Below are positions 36,714-45,377 of a stretch of 64,000 bases of DNA, piece by piece. Numbering within the stretch: the first letter of the stretch is position 1; every line of letters starts with the position of its first letter. A program made the translations under genes and the position numbers. Location: positions 62,001-126,000 of the forward strand of contig NZ_LDPO01000016.1 in the NCBI RefSeq assembly GCF_001021505.1, written 5' to 3'. The notes beneath the pieces were generated by a model, which did no database searches, had not been told where the DNA came from, and saw only the letters and a program-made list of their open reading frames with translations. This DNA comes from Mycolicibacter heraklionensis (GTDB taxonomy: Bacteria > Actinomycetota > Actinomycetes > Mycobacteriales > Mycobacteriaceae).

Positions 36714-37295
36714 TTAGGCGCCTGCGAGCAGGCGTTGCATCTCATTGATTTCCACGCTGGCCGTATCGCTGCGGCGGGGTCCGCGCAGTTCTAGTAGCCG
36801 AGCGAAGTCCCTGGCCGCCTTGGTAATCCGCTCAGACAGTCCCTGCGCGCCGAAGTCGGACGTCGCCGCGTACACGCCGGTGGGCGACACCAGCGCATGC
36901 AGATAGCAGAACATCGGACGCAGGGCGTGGTCCAGCACCAGCGAGTGCCGTTCGGTGCCGCCGGTCGCCGCGATCAGCACCGGCGTGCCGTCCAGGGTCT
37001 GCTCGGGCAGCACGTCGAAGAACGACTTGAACAACCCGCTGAACGTCGCGTTGAACGTCGGCGTCACCGCGATCGCTCCGTCACTGGCCGCGACCGCGTC
37101 GAACACCGCCTCCAGCTCCGCCGAGGCGAACCCGGTCAACATGGCGTCGGTGATCGCCCGAGCCAGGTGCCGCAACTCGACGACCTCGATGTCGACCTGC
37201 CCGAGCTCGGCGCGGACCGCCGCGGCGAGCCGGTCGGCCAGCAGCCGGGTGGACGACGGCTCACGCAACCCGCCGCTGATCACGACCAGTCTCAT
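36714..37295 (-). CDS. NADPH-dependent FMN reductase family protein
   Basis: Protein of 193 residues, flavodoxin-like FMN reductase (SsuE/MsuE type), with SGGLREPSSTRLLAD at the start and TPTFNATFSGLFK in the core. It should supply reduced FMN to the neighbouring luciferase-like monooxygenase. The ATG overlaps the upstream stop as ATGA, with GGAGG before it. Confidence 0.9.
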   Translation of the reverse strand: MRLVVISGGLREPSSTRLLADRLAAAVRAELGQVDIEVVELRHLARAITDAMLTGFASAELEAVFDAVAASDGAIAVTPTFNATFSGLFKSFFDVLPEQTLDGTPVLIAATGGTERHSLVLDHALRPMFCYLHALVSPTGVYAATSDFGAQGLSERITKAARDFARLLELRGPRRSDTASVEINEMQRLLAGA

Positions 37296-38404
37296 GACGC
37301 CTCCTGGATTTCGGGTTGCCGCGCAGCCTCAACCAGGGACTGGTGCGTCGGCGCACCGGGAACGTGCGCGGGCCGGCCGATGGCGAATTCCTTGCGCAGC
37401 ACCGGGATAACGTGCTCACCCAGCAGATCGAGCTGCTCAAGCACCGTCTTCAACGGCAGACCGGCATGGTCGACCAGGAACAGCTGGCGTTGGTAGTCGC
37501 CCACGTAGTCACGGAAGCCCAGCGTCTTGTCGATCACCTGCTGCGGCGAGCCGACCGTCAGCGGAGTCTGGGCGCTGAACTCCTCCAGGCTCGGGCCGTG
37601 GCCGTAGACCGGGGCGTTGTCGAAGTACGGTCGGAACTCGTTCACCGCATCCTGGCTGTTGGGCCGCAGGAACACCTGCCCGCCGAGCCCCACGATCGCC
37701 TGATCGGCACCACCGTGGCCGTAGTGCGCGAAGCGCTGGCGGTACAGCTGCACCATCCGTTTGGTGTGCGACGCCGGCCAGAAGATGTGGTTGGCGAAGA
37801 AGCCGTCACCGAAGTGCGCCGCGAGTTCGGCGATTTCGGGACTGCGGATCGACCCGTGCCAGACGAACGGGGGGATCCCGTCCAGCGGACGCGGCGCCAG
37901 CGTGAACCCGTGCAACGGGGTGCGGTACTCACCACTGAAGTCGACGACGTCCTCGCGCCACAGCCGGCGCAGCAACTGATAGTTCTCCACGGTCAGCGGC
38001 AAAGCGGCCCGGATGTCCTTGCCGAACCAGGGATACACCGGGCCGGTGTTTCCGCGCCCCAGCATCAGGTCCACTCGGCCGTCGGCGAGGTGCTGCAGCA
38101 CGCTGTAGTCCTCGGCGATCTTCACCGGGTCGTTCGTGGTGATCAGCGTGGTGGCGGTGGTCAGCTGTATGCGCTCGGTCTGCGCCGCGATATAGCCCAG
38201 CAGGGTTGTCGGCGACGACGGCACGAACGGCGGGTTGTGATGCTCACCGGTGGCGAAGACGTCCAGGCCGACTTCCTCGGCCTTCTTGGCGATCGCCACG
38301 GTCGCCCGGATCCGCTCGGCCTCCGTCGGCGCACGGCCGGTGGTGGGGTCGACGGTGACATCGCCGACGGTGAAGATGCCGAACTGCATACCGGTGCTCG
38401 TCAC
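37292..38404 (-). CDS. Luciferase-like (LLM class) FMN-dependent monooxygenase
   Basis: Protein of 370 residues with the TIM-barrel luciferase-like fold; GEHHNPPF and RVDLMLGRGNTGPVY are typical of the CE1758-type subgroup. It uses reduced FMN and O2; the substrate is not known. It is the first gene of a three-gene operon (LLM, FMN reductase, WrbA) transcribed away from a MarR gene. The palindrome at 38445 lies 41 bp upstream of its start. Confidence 0.9.
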   Translation of the reverse strand: MTSTGMQFGIFTVGDVTVDPTTGRAPTEAERIRATVAIAKKAEEVGLDVFATGEHHNPPFVPSSPTTLLGYIAAQTERIQLTTATTLITTNDPVKIAEDYSVLQHLADGRVDLMLGRGNTGPVYPWFGKDIRAALPLTVENYQLLRRLWREDVVDFSGEYRTPLHGFTLAPRPLDGIPPFVWHGSIRSPEIAELAAHFGDGFFANHIFWPASHTKRMVQLYRQRFAHYGHGGADQAIVGLGGQVFLRPNSQDAVNEFRPYFDNAPVYGHGPSLEEFSAQTPLTVGSPQQVIDKTLGFRDYVGDYQRQLFLVDHAGLPLKTVLEQLDLLGEHVIPVLRKEFAIGRPAHVPGAPTHQSLVEAARQPEIQEAS

Positions 38405-38444
38405 GGCAGGCCCTCCTTGGGTTGTTGGTCGTAACTCTAGCTGA

Positions 38445-38462
38445 TAGTTGCCAACGCAACTA
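38445..38462. promoter_or_regulatory. Palindromic MarR-type operator
   Basis: Perfect 7-bp arms TAGTTGC and GCAACTA around CAAC, in the region between the LLM and marR starts, 41 bp upstream of the LLM gene. An overlapping partial repeat (CAACTAGTTTG) follows. Confidence 0.65.
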
Positions 38463-38549
38463 GTTTGCGATCCATTCCCTCGCCTTCTAGCTGTTTAGCA
38501 CGGCTATCCACTTGGACGATTGTGATTTCGTCAACTATATTTGGGCCTC

Positions 38550-39008
38550 ATGGAGGCACCGTGGCTCAACGAGGAGGAACAGCGGATGTGGCGGGGCTAC
38601 CTCGACAGCACGCGCTTGCTGCTCCGCAGCCTGGACCGGCAATTGGCCGCCGACGCAGGACTGAACCTGTCCGACTTCGAGATCCTGGCACTGCTGTCCG
38701 AGGCGCCCGACCGCCGGCTGCGGATGAACGAGTTGGCCGACATCACCGTGACGACCCGCAGTGGAGTCACCCGAGCGGTCAAACGGCTGACCGACGCCGG
38801 CTGGGTCCACCAGGTCAAGTGCGAGGAAGACAAACGCGGCCAGTACGCCGAGCTCACCGAGTCGGGCATGGACAAGTTGCGAGCGGCCGCGCCGGGCCAT
38901 GTGCAAGCGGTGCGGGCCGGCCTGTTCGACTCGCTCAGTCCGCGTGAGGTGGAACTGTTCACCCACTCCTACGCGCGAATCCGCGACAATCTGCTGGAGC
39001 AGCCGTAG
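38550..39008 (+). CDS. MarR family transcriptional regulator
   Basis: Protein of 152 residues with the MarR winged helix (about 40-105: MNELADITVTTRSGVTRAVKRL and a DKRGQYAELTESG wing). It is divergent from the flavoenzyme operon and is its likely repressor, acting through the palindrome at 38445. No cysteine is present, so direct thiol-based sensing is unlikely; a small ligand is more probable. A TTG at 38541 is an alternative start. Confidence 0.9.
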   Translation: MEAPWLNEEEQRMWRGYLDSTRLLLRSLDRQLAADAGLNLSDFEILALLSEAPDRRLRMNELADITVTTRSGVTRAVKRLTDAGWVHQVKCEEDKRGQYAELTESGMDKLRAAAPGHVQAVRAGLFDSLSPREVELFTHSYARIRDNLLEQP

Positions 39009-39061
39009 GCATTCTCGGCGAAGGCAGCCGACCGCCGCGTCAATCTCCATACGATCGAGCC

Positions 39062-40039
39062 ATGTCGCAATGTCACACCGCGCGCGGGCCCATCGACACC
39101 GCCGACCTCGGCGTCACCCTGATGCACGAGCACGTGTTCATCATGACCACCGAGATCGCCCAGAACTATCCGGAAGCCTGGGGCGACGAGGAGGCCCGGG
39201 TGGCCGACGCGATCACTCGGCTCAACGAGCTGAAGGCCGCCGGAGTCGACACCATCGTCGACCTGACGGTGATCGGGCTGGGCCGCTACATCCCGCGGAT
39301 CGCCCGAGTCGCCGCGGGCACCGAACTGAACATCGTGGTGGCCACCGGCGTCTACACCTACAACGACGTGCCGTTCTTCTTCCACTATCTGGGTCCCGGC
39401 ACCATGCTGGACGGACCGGAGATCATGGCCGACATGTTCGTCCGCGACATCGAGACCGGCATCGCCGACACCGGGATCAAGGCGGCGATCCTCAAGTGCG
39501 CCACCGACGAACCGGGCGTCACTCCCGGCGTCGAGCGGGTGTTGCGCGCGGTCGCCCAAGCCCACCGGCGTACCGGCGCACCCATCTCCACCCACACCCA
39601 TGCCGGCAGCCGTCGCGGCCTGGAACAGCAGCGCATCTTCGAAGAAGAAGGCGTCGACCTGTCCCGGGTGGTGATCGGCCACTCCGGGGACAGCACCGAC
39701 CTGGGCTACTTGGAGGACCTGATCGCCGCGGGCTCGTACCTGGGTATGGACCGGTTCGGCATCGATCTGATCCTGCCGTTCGAGGAACGCGTGAACACGG
39801 TGGCGGCCATGTGCGAGCGCGGCCACGCGGACAAGATGGTGCTCTCGCACGACGCCAACTGCTATTTCGATGCGCTGCCCGGCGAACTGAGCTCGGTGGC
39901 CGCACCCAACTGGCACTACCTGCACATCCACAACGACGTGATCCCCGCGCTGCGGCAGCGTGGCGTCACCGACGAGCAGCTGCGCACCATGCTGGTCGAC
40001 AACCCGCGCAAGATCTTCGAGCACTCCGGCGGCTACTGA
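39062..40039 (+). CDS. php: Phosphotriesterase-like lactonase Php
   Basis: Protein of 325 residues of the phosphotriesterase family (Rv0230c-like). Binuclear metal site is visible: MHEHVF, bridging Lys in AILKCATDEPG, THTHAGS, VIGHSGD, and Asp in LSHDANC. Members act mainly as lactonases with weak phosphotriesterase activity. It lies 53 bp after the MarR gene on the same strand. Confidence 0.92.
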   Translation: MSQCHTARGPIDTADLGVTLMHEHVFIMTTEIAQNYPEAWGDEEARVADAITRLNELKAAGVDTIVDLTVIGLGRYIPRIARVAAGTELNIVVATGVYTYNDVPFFFHYLGPGTMLDGPEIMADMFVRDIETGIADTGIKAAILKCATDEPGVTPGVERVLRAVAQAHRRTGAPISTHTHAGSRRGLEQQRIFEEEGVDLSRVVIGHSGDSTDLGYLEDLIAAGSYLGMDRFGIDLILPFEERVNTVAAMCERGHADKMVLSHDANCYFDALPGELSSVAAPNWHYLHIHNDVIPALRQRGVTDEQLRTMLVDNPRKIFEHSGGY

Positions 40040-40063
40040 GGCCCCCGCTGGGCTTCGCCGACG

Positions 40064-40666
40064 TCACCGCGCCGGCACAGCAGCACGTACCGCCAGCGAC
40101 CGAATCAGGGCGTGGAGGCGCTCGTGGGTGGCGGCCTCGGGATCGCTGAGGCGCAACTGCAGAAGTTCGCGGGCGGCGGCATGCAGCATGCGGGCGGTGT
40201 AGTCAGGATCCGGCAAGTCGGGGTAGCTGCGCAGCAACTCGCCCACCAAGTAGGCGCGCACGACTTCTTGCGCCTGCGCAAGACGCTCGTGCAGTTCCGG
40301 CGGCGCGCCCTGCGGCGGGAACAGGAACAGCCGCCACGTGGCAGGGCAGGCGTCGACCGCGCGGAGCACGCTGTCGAACCTGCTGACCAGAACGCCGTCG
40401 CCGCCCGGTTCCGTCGTTTCGGCGATCACCTCGGCGAACTGGGCGGCCGCCCGCGCGGCTTCGCGATCGATCAACGCGACGAAAAGCCTGGCGGGGTCGC
40501 CGAATTGCTGATAGATCAGCGACCGGTTGATCCCGGCCTCGCGGGCTATCCGGTTCGGCGTGGCCGCGTGAAATCCCTCCGCGTCCACGATCGCGTGGGC
40601 GACATCGAGGATCTGGCCACGCCGGGCCTCGGCCGTCATCCGCCGCCGCGACTGCCCCAAAGTCAT
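40064..40666 (-). CDS. TetR family regulator, module 1
   Basis: Protein of 200 residues with an N-terminal TetR helix-turn-helix (RIAREAGINRSLIYQQFGDPARLF). I chose the ATG at 40666 because the tandem palindromes begin at 40678, so longer starts (40678, 40687) would overlap the operator. It is divergent from the DUF2236 gene and likely represses it and itself. Confidence 0.88.
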   Translation of the reverse strand: MTLGQSRRRMTAEARRGQILDVAHAIVDAEGFHAATPNRIAREAGINRSLIYQQFGDPARLFVALIDREAARAAAQFAEVIAETTEPGGDGVLVSRFDSVLRAVDACPATWRLFLFPPQGAPPELHERLAQAQEVVRAYLVGELLRSYPDLPDPDYTARMLHAAARELLQLRLSDPEAATHERLHALIRSLAVRAAVPAR

Positions 40667-40677
40667 AGTTGACAGCA

Positions 40678-40721
40678 TAACTAACACTCTGTTACTTGTG
40701 TAACTAACAATATGTTAGTTA
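40678..40721. promoter_or_regulatory. Two tandem TetR operators between tetR and DUF2236 gene, module 1
   Basis: Site 2 (40701-40721) is perfect: 9-bp arms TAACTAACA and TGTTAGTTA around ATA. Site 1 (40678-40698) has the same left arm and an imperfect right arm (TGTTACTTG). The two are 23 bp apart start to start, fitting two dimers on the same face of DNA. Confidence 0.75.
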
Positions 40722-40734
40722 TCTGGAGGCCGTG

Positions 40735-42066
40735 ATGCCCACGCACTACCCCGAGCTTGCGGAACGTGTTCGCAGTCAGCGCGAGGTGCAGCCGGACCTC
40801 TACGGCGACATCGACTTCGACAAACAGCCCTACCGCACCACCACCGATCCGGCAGACCGCTCGGCCCTGCCTGAGTGGGTCGCCGAGCGCGCCCCCTACC
40901 TGGCCGACGAACGGGCCGTCGAACTGATCCGCACGACGACCCTGCTCGGGGATGTGGTGGCCGACCCCTATGCGGCGCTGATGTCCGAATACAGCGTCAC
41001 CGCGTTGATCGACATGCTCCAGTTGGCCTGCCGCAAGGGCATTGACGCGGTCGCCGACGCGCCACCGGAGCTGGCGGCGTTCATCGCCGATATGGAAGCC
41101 GCGCCCCCGTGGCTGGACATGGACCTGGTGCGTGAGGGTGCTCGGCACGCACGCATTCCGGCCGCATTGGTGGCGCCGTTCGTCACCCGCGGGGCCTTTA
41201 TCGCGACCTTCGTCAACACCTACGCAGCGCTGCCCATGGCACTGACCGGTGCGTTGTCCGGCCGTCGTGCCGCGCGCCGGGTCAACGAGACGACGAGCTT
41301 TTTCGCCGTCACCACGCTGCCCGGGGCGTTGGACCGCTACGGCCCGGGCTTCGAAGCGGCCGCCATGGTGCGGCTGATGCACTCGATGGTTCGCTACAAC
41401 GCGCTCAAGCGCTCCGAGAAGTGGGACATCGACATCTACGGGCTGCCGATTCCACAGGTCGACCAGATGCCGGCCGGCATGATCAACCTCTACCTGCTGG
41501 CCACGGCCGCTCACCGGAAGGGGCGCACCGAATTCAGCGCGAGCGAGCGCGCCGTCGTCGAATTCACCCGCTACCGGGCGTTTTTGCTCGGTCTGCCCGA
41601 GGAGCTCCTGCCGACCACCCCCGCCGAGATCATCCACCTCATCCACACCCGCGGGGCGCTGCTGCGCGAAGACTTCGACGACGCCACCTGCGGGGAGATG
41701 GTGCGCTCGACCATGGCGGCCTATCTGCGGCCCGTCGACACCCGGTGGGAACGCATGGCCGATGCCGTCGAGAAGAGCTACAGCAAGGCCGCCTTCACCA
41801 AGGCCTTCTGCAACGGCGACCGCGCCGTCGCCAAGGACAAGGGGGTGTCGATCGGCCTGGCCGACTACCTGCGGATCGGCGTGACCGCGCCGTTCATCAT
41901 CGGGCGCCTGCTGGTGGTCCGGCGCGCCAACCGGATCCCGGCGCTGCGTCAGATCACCGACGACTACCTGGTGCGGCTCGTCAAACGTCGGCTGCAGACC
42001 TACGGCAAACCCGAATTCACCAGCGATGCAAATGATTACACACCGGCCGGGCAGCTGGCGCAATGA
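40735..42066 (+). CDS. DUF2236/MpaB-family protein, copy 1
   Basis: Protein of 443 residues of the DUF2236 (MpaB/latex-clearing-protein-like oxygenase) family. The probable heme-ligand region is MVRLMHSMVRYNALK, with an R-x-x-H pattern. ATG at 40735 has GGAGG six bases upstream. It is about three-quarters identical to the protein at 42818-44146, and both start MPTHYPEL. Family members are heme-dependent oxygenases on hydrophobic substrates; the substrate here is unknown. Confidence 0.85.
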   Translation: MPTHYPELAERVRSQREVQPDLYGDIDFDKQPYRTTTDPADRSALPEWVAERAPYLADERAVELIRTTTLLGDVVADPYAALMSEYSVTALIDMLQLACRKGIDAVADAPPELAAFIADMEAAPPWLDMDLVREGARHARIPAALVAPFVTRGAFIATFVNTYAALPMALTGALSGRRAARRVNETTSFFAVTTLPGALDRYGPGFEAAAMVRLMHSMVRYNALKRSEKWDIDIYGLPIPQVDQMPAGMINLYLLATAAHRKGRTEFSASERAVVEFTRYRAFLLGLPEELLPTTPAEIIHLIHTRGALLREDFDDATCGEMVRSTMAAYLRPVDTRWERMADAVEKSYSKAAFTKAFCNGDRAVAKDKGVSIGLADYLRIGVTAPFIIGRLLVVRRANRIPALRQITDDYLVRLVKRRLQTYGKPEFTSDANDYTPAGQLAQ

Positions 42067-42077
42067 GCCGAGGGCGG

Positions 42078-42680
42078 TTACCAGACCAAACGGGCGAGGT
42101 AGGTCTGGGCGTATTTGCGGACGGCGACCGTGTCGTTGATGTCGAGCACCCCTGCCCTGTTGGTGAGCAGTGATGCCACGAGGCGCACCAGGATCTCCGC
42201 GGTGGTGAGGACCGCCTCGTCGGGCATGGTCACTCCGCAGAGCCGCAACGTCGCGGCGACCAGATGGCTGGCACGCACCAGAGCCTTCTCACCGTTGGGC
42301 GTGTTCACTCCGATGAGCAGTTCCGGTTCGCTTTCGATGACCGCGGTAGCAAGCGGATTCTCGGTGATGCGGCGCATGGCGAGGGTGAAGCATTCCACGA
42401 TTGCACCGGCGGCATCCTGGGCACGGGCAGCGTGGCCGAGCTCCACGAAGAGGGCCTGGGTGTCGGTCTCCACCAGCTGCTCGAACAGCGCTTCTTTGGT
42501 GGGGAAGTGGCGGTACAGCGTTCGACGGCTCACTCCGGCCCGCTGGGCGACAGCGTCGATGTTGGCCCGGCGAAAGGCATGCCGCGCGAACTCCACCCGA
42601 GCGGCCTCGAGAATGGCGCCCGCCGTGCCACTCATGGGATCGCCGACCTTGACTGCTGCCGGACCGGCCATGTGGTTCAT
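42078..42680 (-). CDS. TetR family regulator, module 2
   Basis: Protein of 200 residues with an N-terminal TetR helix-turn-helix (AVAQRAGVSRRTLYRHFPTKEALF). It differs clearly from the TetR of module 1, although both face a DUF2236 gene. It converges on DUF2236 copy 1 and is divergent from copy 2. A palindrome at 42757-42780 is its likely operator. An internal ATG (MAGPAA) is an alternative start. Confidence 0.88.
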   Translation of the reverse strand: MNHMAGPAAVKVGDPMSGTAGAILEAARVEFARHAFRRANIDAVAQRAGVSRRTLYRHFPTKEALFEQLVETDTQALFVELGHAARAQDAAGAIVECFTLAMRRITENPLATAVIESEPELLIGVNTPNGEKALVRASHLVAATLRLCGVTMPDEAVLTTAEILVRLVASLLTNRAGVLDINDTVAVRKYAQTYLARLVW

Positions 42681-42756
42681 CCTGTCATGCTCGGCGGTGA
42701 GCTGGGCCGACGTGCGGTGGCGGCCGGGCCTGGCCGCGTTTCCCTCGTGTTATCGT

Positions 42757-42780
42757 GACACAATTACATGAGTTTGTGCC
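42757..42780. promoter_or_regulatory. Inverted repeat upstream of DUF2236 copy 2
   Basis: Half-sites GACACAA and TTGTGCC (one mismatch) separated by 10 bp, between the divergent TetR and DUF2236 starts. Different from the module 1 operators, in line with the different TetR protein. Confidence 0.45.
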
Positions 42781-42817
42781 ATTGTGCGGACGATCTGCTT
42801 GTTACCGGAGGTCATCG

Positions 42818-44146
42818 ATGCCCACGCACTACCCCGAGCTGCACCAGCGCGTGCGCCGTCAGGCCGAGCTGTTGCCGGAGCTCTACGGGGATTTGAACTT
42901 CGACGTGCAGCCCTACCGCACAGCGCTCTCCCCCGACGACGTCTCGTCTCTGCCAGGCAATCCGGCTACCCGGGCCAAGTTGCTGGCCGACGATGCCGCC
43001 GTCGAGCTGATCACGACGGCCACCTGGCTGGGTGATGTGGTGTCGGACTCCTACGCCGCACTGATGGGCCAGTACAGCGTCAGCTCCCTGATCGGCATGC
43101 TCAAGCAGGCTTGTCGGCAGGGCATCGGCGCGGTGCCCGACGCGCCGCCCGAGCTGGCCGCCTTCATCGCCGACATGGAGGCCACGCCGGACTGGCTGGA
43201 CATGGACCTGGTCCGACAGGGCGCCGAGCACTCCCGACTCCCGATGGCGCTGTTGGCGCCGTTCGTCGTCCGCGGCGCGTTCATCGCGACCTTCCTCAAC
43301 ACCTACGCCGCGCTGCCGATGGCACTGACCGGCGCCCTGTCAGGGAAGCGCGCCGCCGGGCGGGTCAACGAGACCACCAGTTTCTTCGCCGTCACCACCC
43401 TGCCCGGCGCACTGGACCGGTACGGCCCGGGCTTCGAGGCGGCAGCCATGGTGCGGCTCATGCACTCGATGGTCCGTTTCAACGCGCTCAAGCGATCGCC
43501 GAAATGGGACGTCGACATCTACGGGCTGCCGATTCCGCAGATCGACCAGATGCCGGCCGGGATGATCAACCTCTTCGTGCTGGCGATGGACGCCCGCCGC
43601 CACAAACGCACCGAGTTCACGCCAAGTGAGCGCGCCCAGGTCGAGTTCACCCGCTACCGCTGCGTGCTACTCGGCCTGCCCGAGGAGCTTTTGCCGACCA
43701 CACCCGACGAAATCATCCGAGTGTTCAGTGCCCGCGCCGCGCTGCTGCGCGACGACTTCGACGACTCCACCTGTGGGGAGCTGGTCCGCTCGACCATGGC
43801 CGCCTACCTGCGGCAGGAGGACACCCTTCGCGAGCGCATCGCCGACGCTGTCGAGAAGAGTTACAGCAAAGCGTTTTTCGTTAAGACGTTCTGCGGTGGT
43901 AAACGGGACGTGGCCGCGAAGATGAGCGTCACGCTCAGCGCGGGCGACTATGCCCGGATCGCCCTCACGGCTCCGTTCGTGGCCGGCCGCCTGCTGGTGG
44001 TGCAACGCGCTGTGCGCACCCCCGGCCTGCGCCGGCTGACAGGAGCCTACGTGCTACGGCTGCTCAAGCGGCGGCTGAAGGCCTACGGCACGCCCGAATT
44101 CACCAGCGACGTCGCCGAGTACACCCCGTCGGGCAAAGCCGCCTGA
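42818..44146 (+). CDS. DUF2236/MpaB-family protein, copy 2
   Basis: Protein of 442 residues, close paralogue of copy 1. The MVRLMHSMVRFNALK segment and the VNETTSFFAVTTLPG block are shared. ATG at 42818 with GGAGG upstream gives the same MPTHYPEL start. Its last 64 bp overlap the 3' end of the convergent acyltransferase gene. Function unknown; probably an oxygenase. Confidence 0.85.
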   Translation: MPTHYPELHQRVRRQAELLPELYGDLNFDVQPYRTALSPDDVSSLPGNPATRAKLLADDAAVELITTATWLGDVVSDSYAALMGQYSVSSLIGMLKQACRQGIGAVPDAPPELAAFIADMEATPDWLDMDLVRQGAEHSRLPMALLAPFVVRGAFIATFLNTYAALPMALTGALSGKRAAGRVNETTSFFAVTTLPGALDRYGPGFEAAAMVRLMHSMVRFNALKRSPKWDVDIYGLPIPQIDQMPAGMINLFVLAMDARRHKRTEFTPSERAQVEFTRYRCVLLGLPEELLPTTPDEIIRVFSARAALLRDDFDDSTCGELVRSTMAAYLRQEDTLRERIADAVEKSYSKAFFVKTFCGGKRDVAAKMSVTLSAGDYARIALTAPFVAGRLLVVQRAVRTPGLRRLTGAYVLRLLKRRLKAYGTPEFTSDVAEYTPSGKAA

Positions 44147-45273
44147 GGGGCATCGGGGCGCCCCGCTCGGTGCCGTGTCTCCCAGCCCCGTAGCTTCTCG
44201 CGGCACGGCTGTTCCACCAGGGCATAGCTGACCGCGGCGATGGCGACGGTGAACACCATCGTCAGCGCCAGCACCACCGCCATGTCCCCGGTGAACGCGA
44301 ACCGGCCGATCACCGGGAACACCATGTCGAGGGCGGCCAGGTGCCAGATGAAGATCCCGTAGGACCAGCGGCCCAAGGTCACCATCGGCGCGCTGGCCAA
44401 GAACCGGTGCGGTGTGTCAGGCCGGTCGAGCACCAACGGCGCCAACAGCGCCCACGCCAAGACACCACCCATCGCGGTGCGCACGATGAACTGCCCGACG
44501 GTGGCCGAGGTCAGCCCCTCCGGACCGGCCAGCGGCGACGCCGCCACCAAGAACGCCACCAGCGTCAGCAGCGCCATCGGCAGCCGCCGACGGGCCAGCC
44601 GGTGCACCCAGCCGACCGGGCTGTGCACCCACTCCGCCAGCAGCATGCCCGCCCCGAACCAGCAGCCGTAGGCCGGCGCCCAGTTCAACGGGTTCACCCC
44701 GTAGGGCGTGTGGATGGGCAGAAAGCCCCATCCCAGGCTGAGCAGCGCCATGCCCGCGATCGCCGGTATCCGGGCGCGCACCGGCAACCGCCGCGCCGCC
44801 AGCGCCAGCAGGGGCAGGGCGACGTAGAAGCTGACCTCCACGGCCAGGCTCCACATCTGGGTGAGGCCCGGTGTCAGGGTCAGCGGCACATAGATCTGCG
44901 TCATCGTGAGGTTGGCCAGCCACACCACCAGACTGGCGCCCCCGGCGTCGGGCAGCAACGCCAGGATCACCACCACCGACACCAGGTAGGCCGGCATGAT
45001 CCGCACCACGCGTGACCGCAGATAGTGCCCGGTCGGCGGCTCTCGACGCAGCCCGCGCGCGGCCGCCGCGTGGCCGCGCCACAGCAAAAATCCGCTCAGC
45101 GCGAAGAACACCGCGACGGCCATGTCGAAACGACCCCACAGCCGGCCGCTGATCCCCGACGAGTGCCCGGTCTGAAACGCGACGTGCGTGATCACCACCC
45201 CGATGGCCGCACAGGCACGCATGCCCTCGACGGCGGGCAGGAAGCTGCGCACGCCGCCTACCTGCTGGCTCAT
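44083..45273 (-). CDS. Acyltransferase 3 family membrane protein (Rv0228-like)
   Basis: Protein of 396 residues with about ten membrane segments; typical motifs AVFFALSGFLLWR, RSRVVRIMPAY and EVSFY. It probably O-acetylates or acylates a cell-envelope glycan or lipid. I chose the ATG at 45273; a GTG at 45303 and an upstream start at 45390 are in frame. Its 3' end overlaps the convergent DUF2236 copy 2 by 64 bp. Divergent from the DUF3068 gene. Confidence 0.85.
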   Translation of the reverse strand: MSQQVGGVRSFLPAVEGMRACAAIGVVITHVAFQTGHSSGISGRLWGRFDMAVAVFFALSGFLLWRGHAAAARGLRREPPTGHYLRSRVVRIMPAYLVSVVVILALLPDAGGASLVVWLANLTMTQIYVPLTLTPGLTQMWSLAVEVSFYVALPLLALAARRLPVRARIPAIAGMALLSLGWGFLPIHTPYGVNPLNWAPAYGCWFGAGMLLAEWVHSPVGWVHRLARRRLPMALLTLVAFLVAASPLAGPEGLTSATVGQFIVRTAMGGVLAWALLAPLVLDRPDTPHRFLASAPMVTLGRWSYGIFIWHLAALDMVFPVIGRFAFTGDMAVVLALTMVFTVAIAAVSYALVEQPCREKLRGWETRHRAGRPDAPQAALPDGVYSATSLVNSGVP

Positions 45274-45377
45274 CTGATTTCCGACCGAGGCATCGATGGA
45301 CACACAGTAGCTGTTGCATCCGCTGCTGTTAGGGTCAAACAAATTTGGGTACCGGGTCAAAAGGAGGATGCGGCGAC

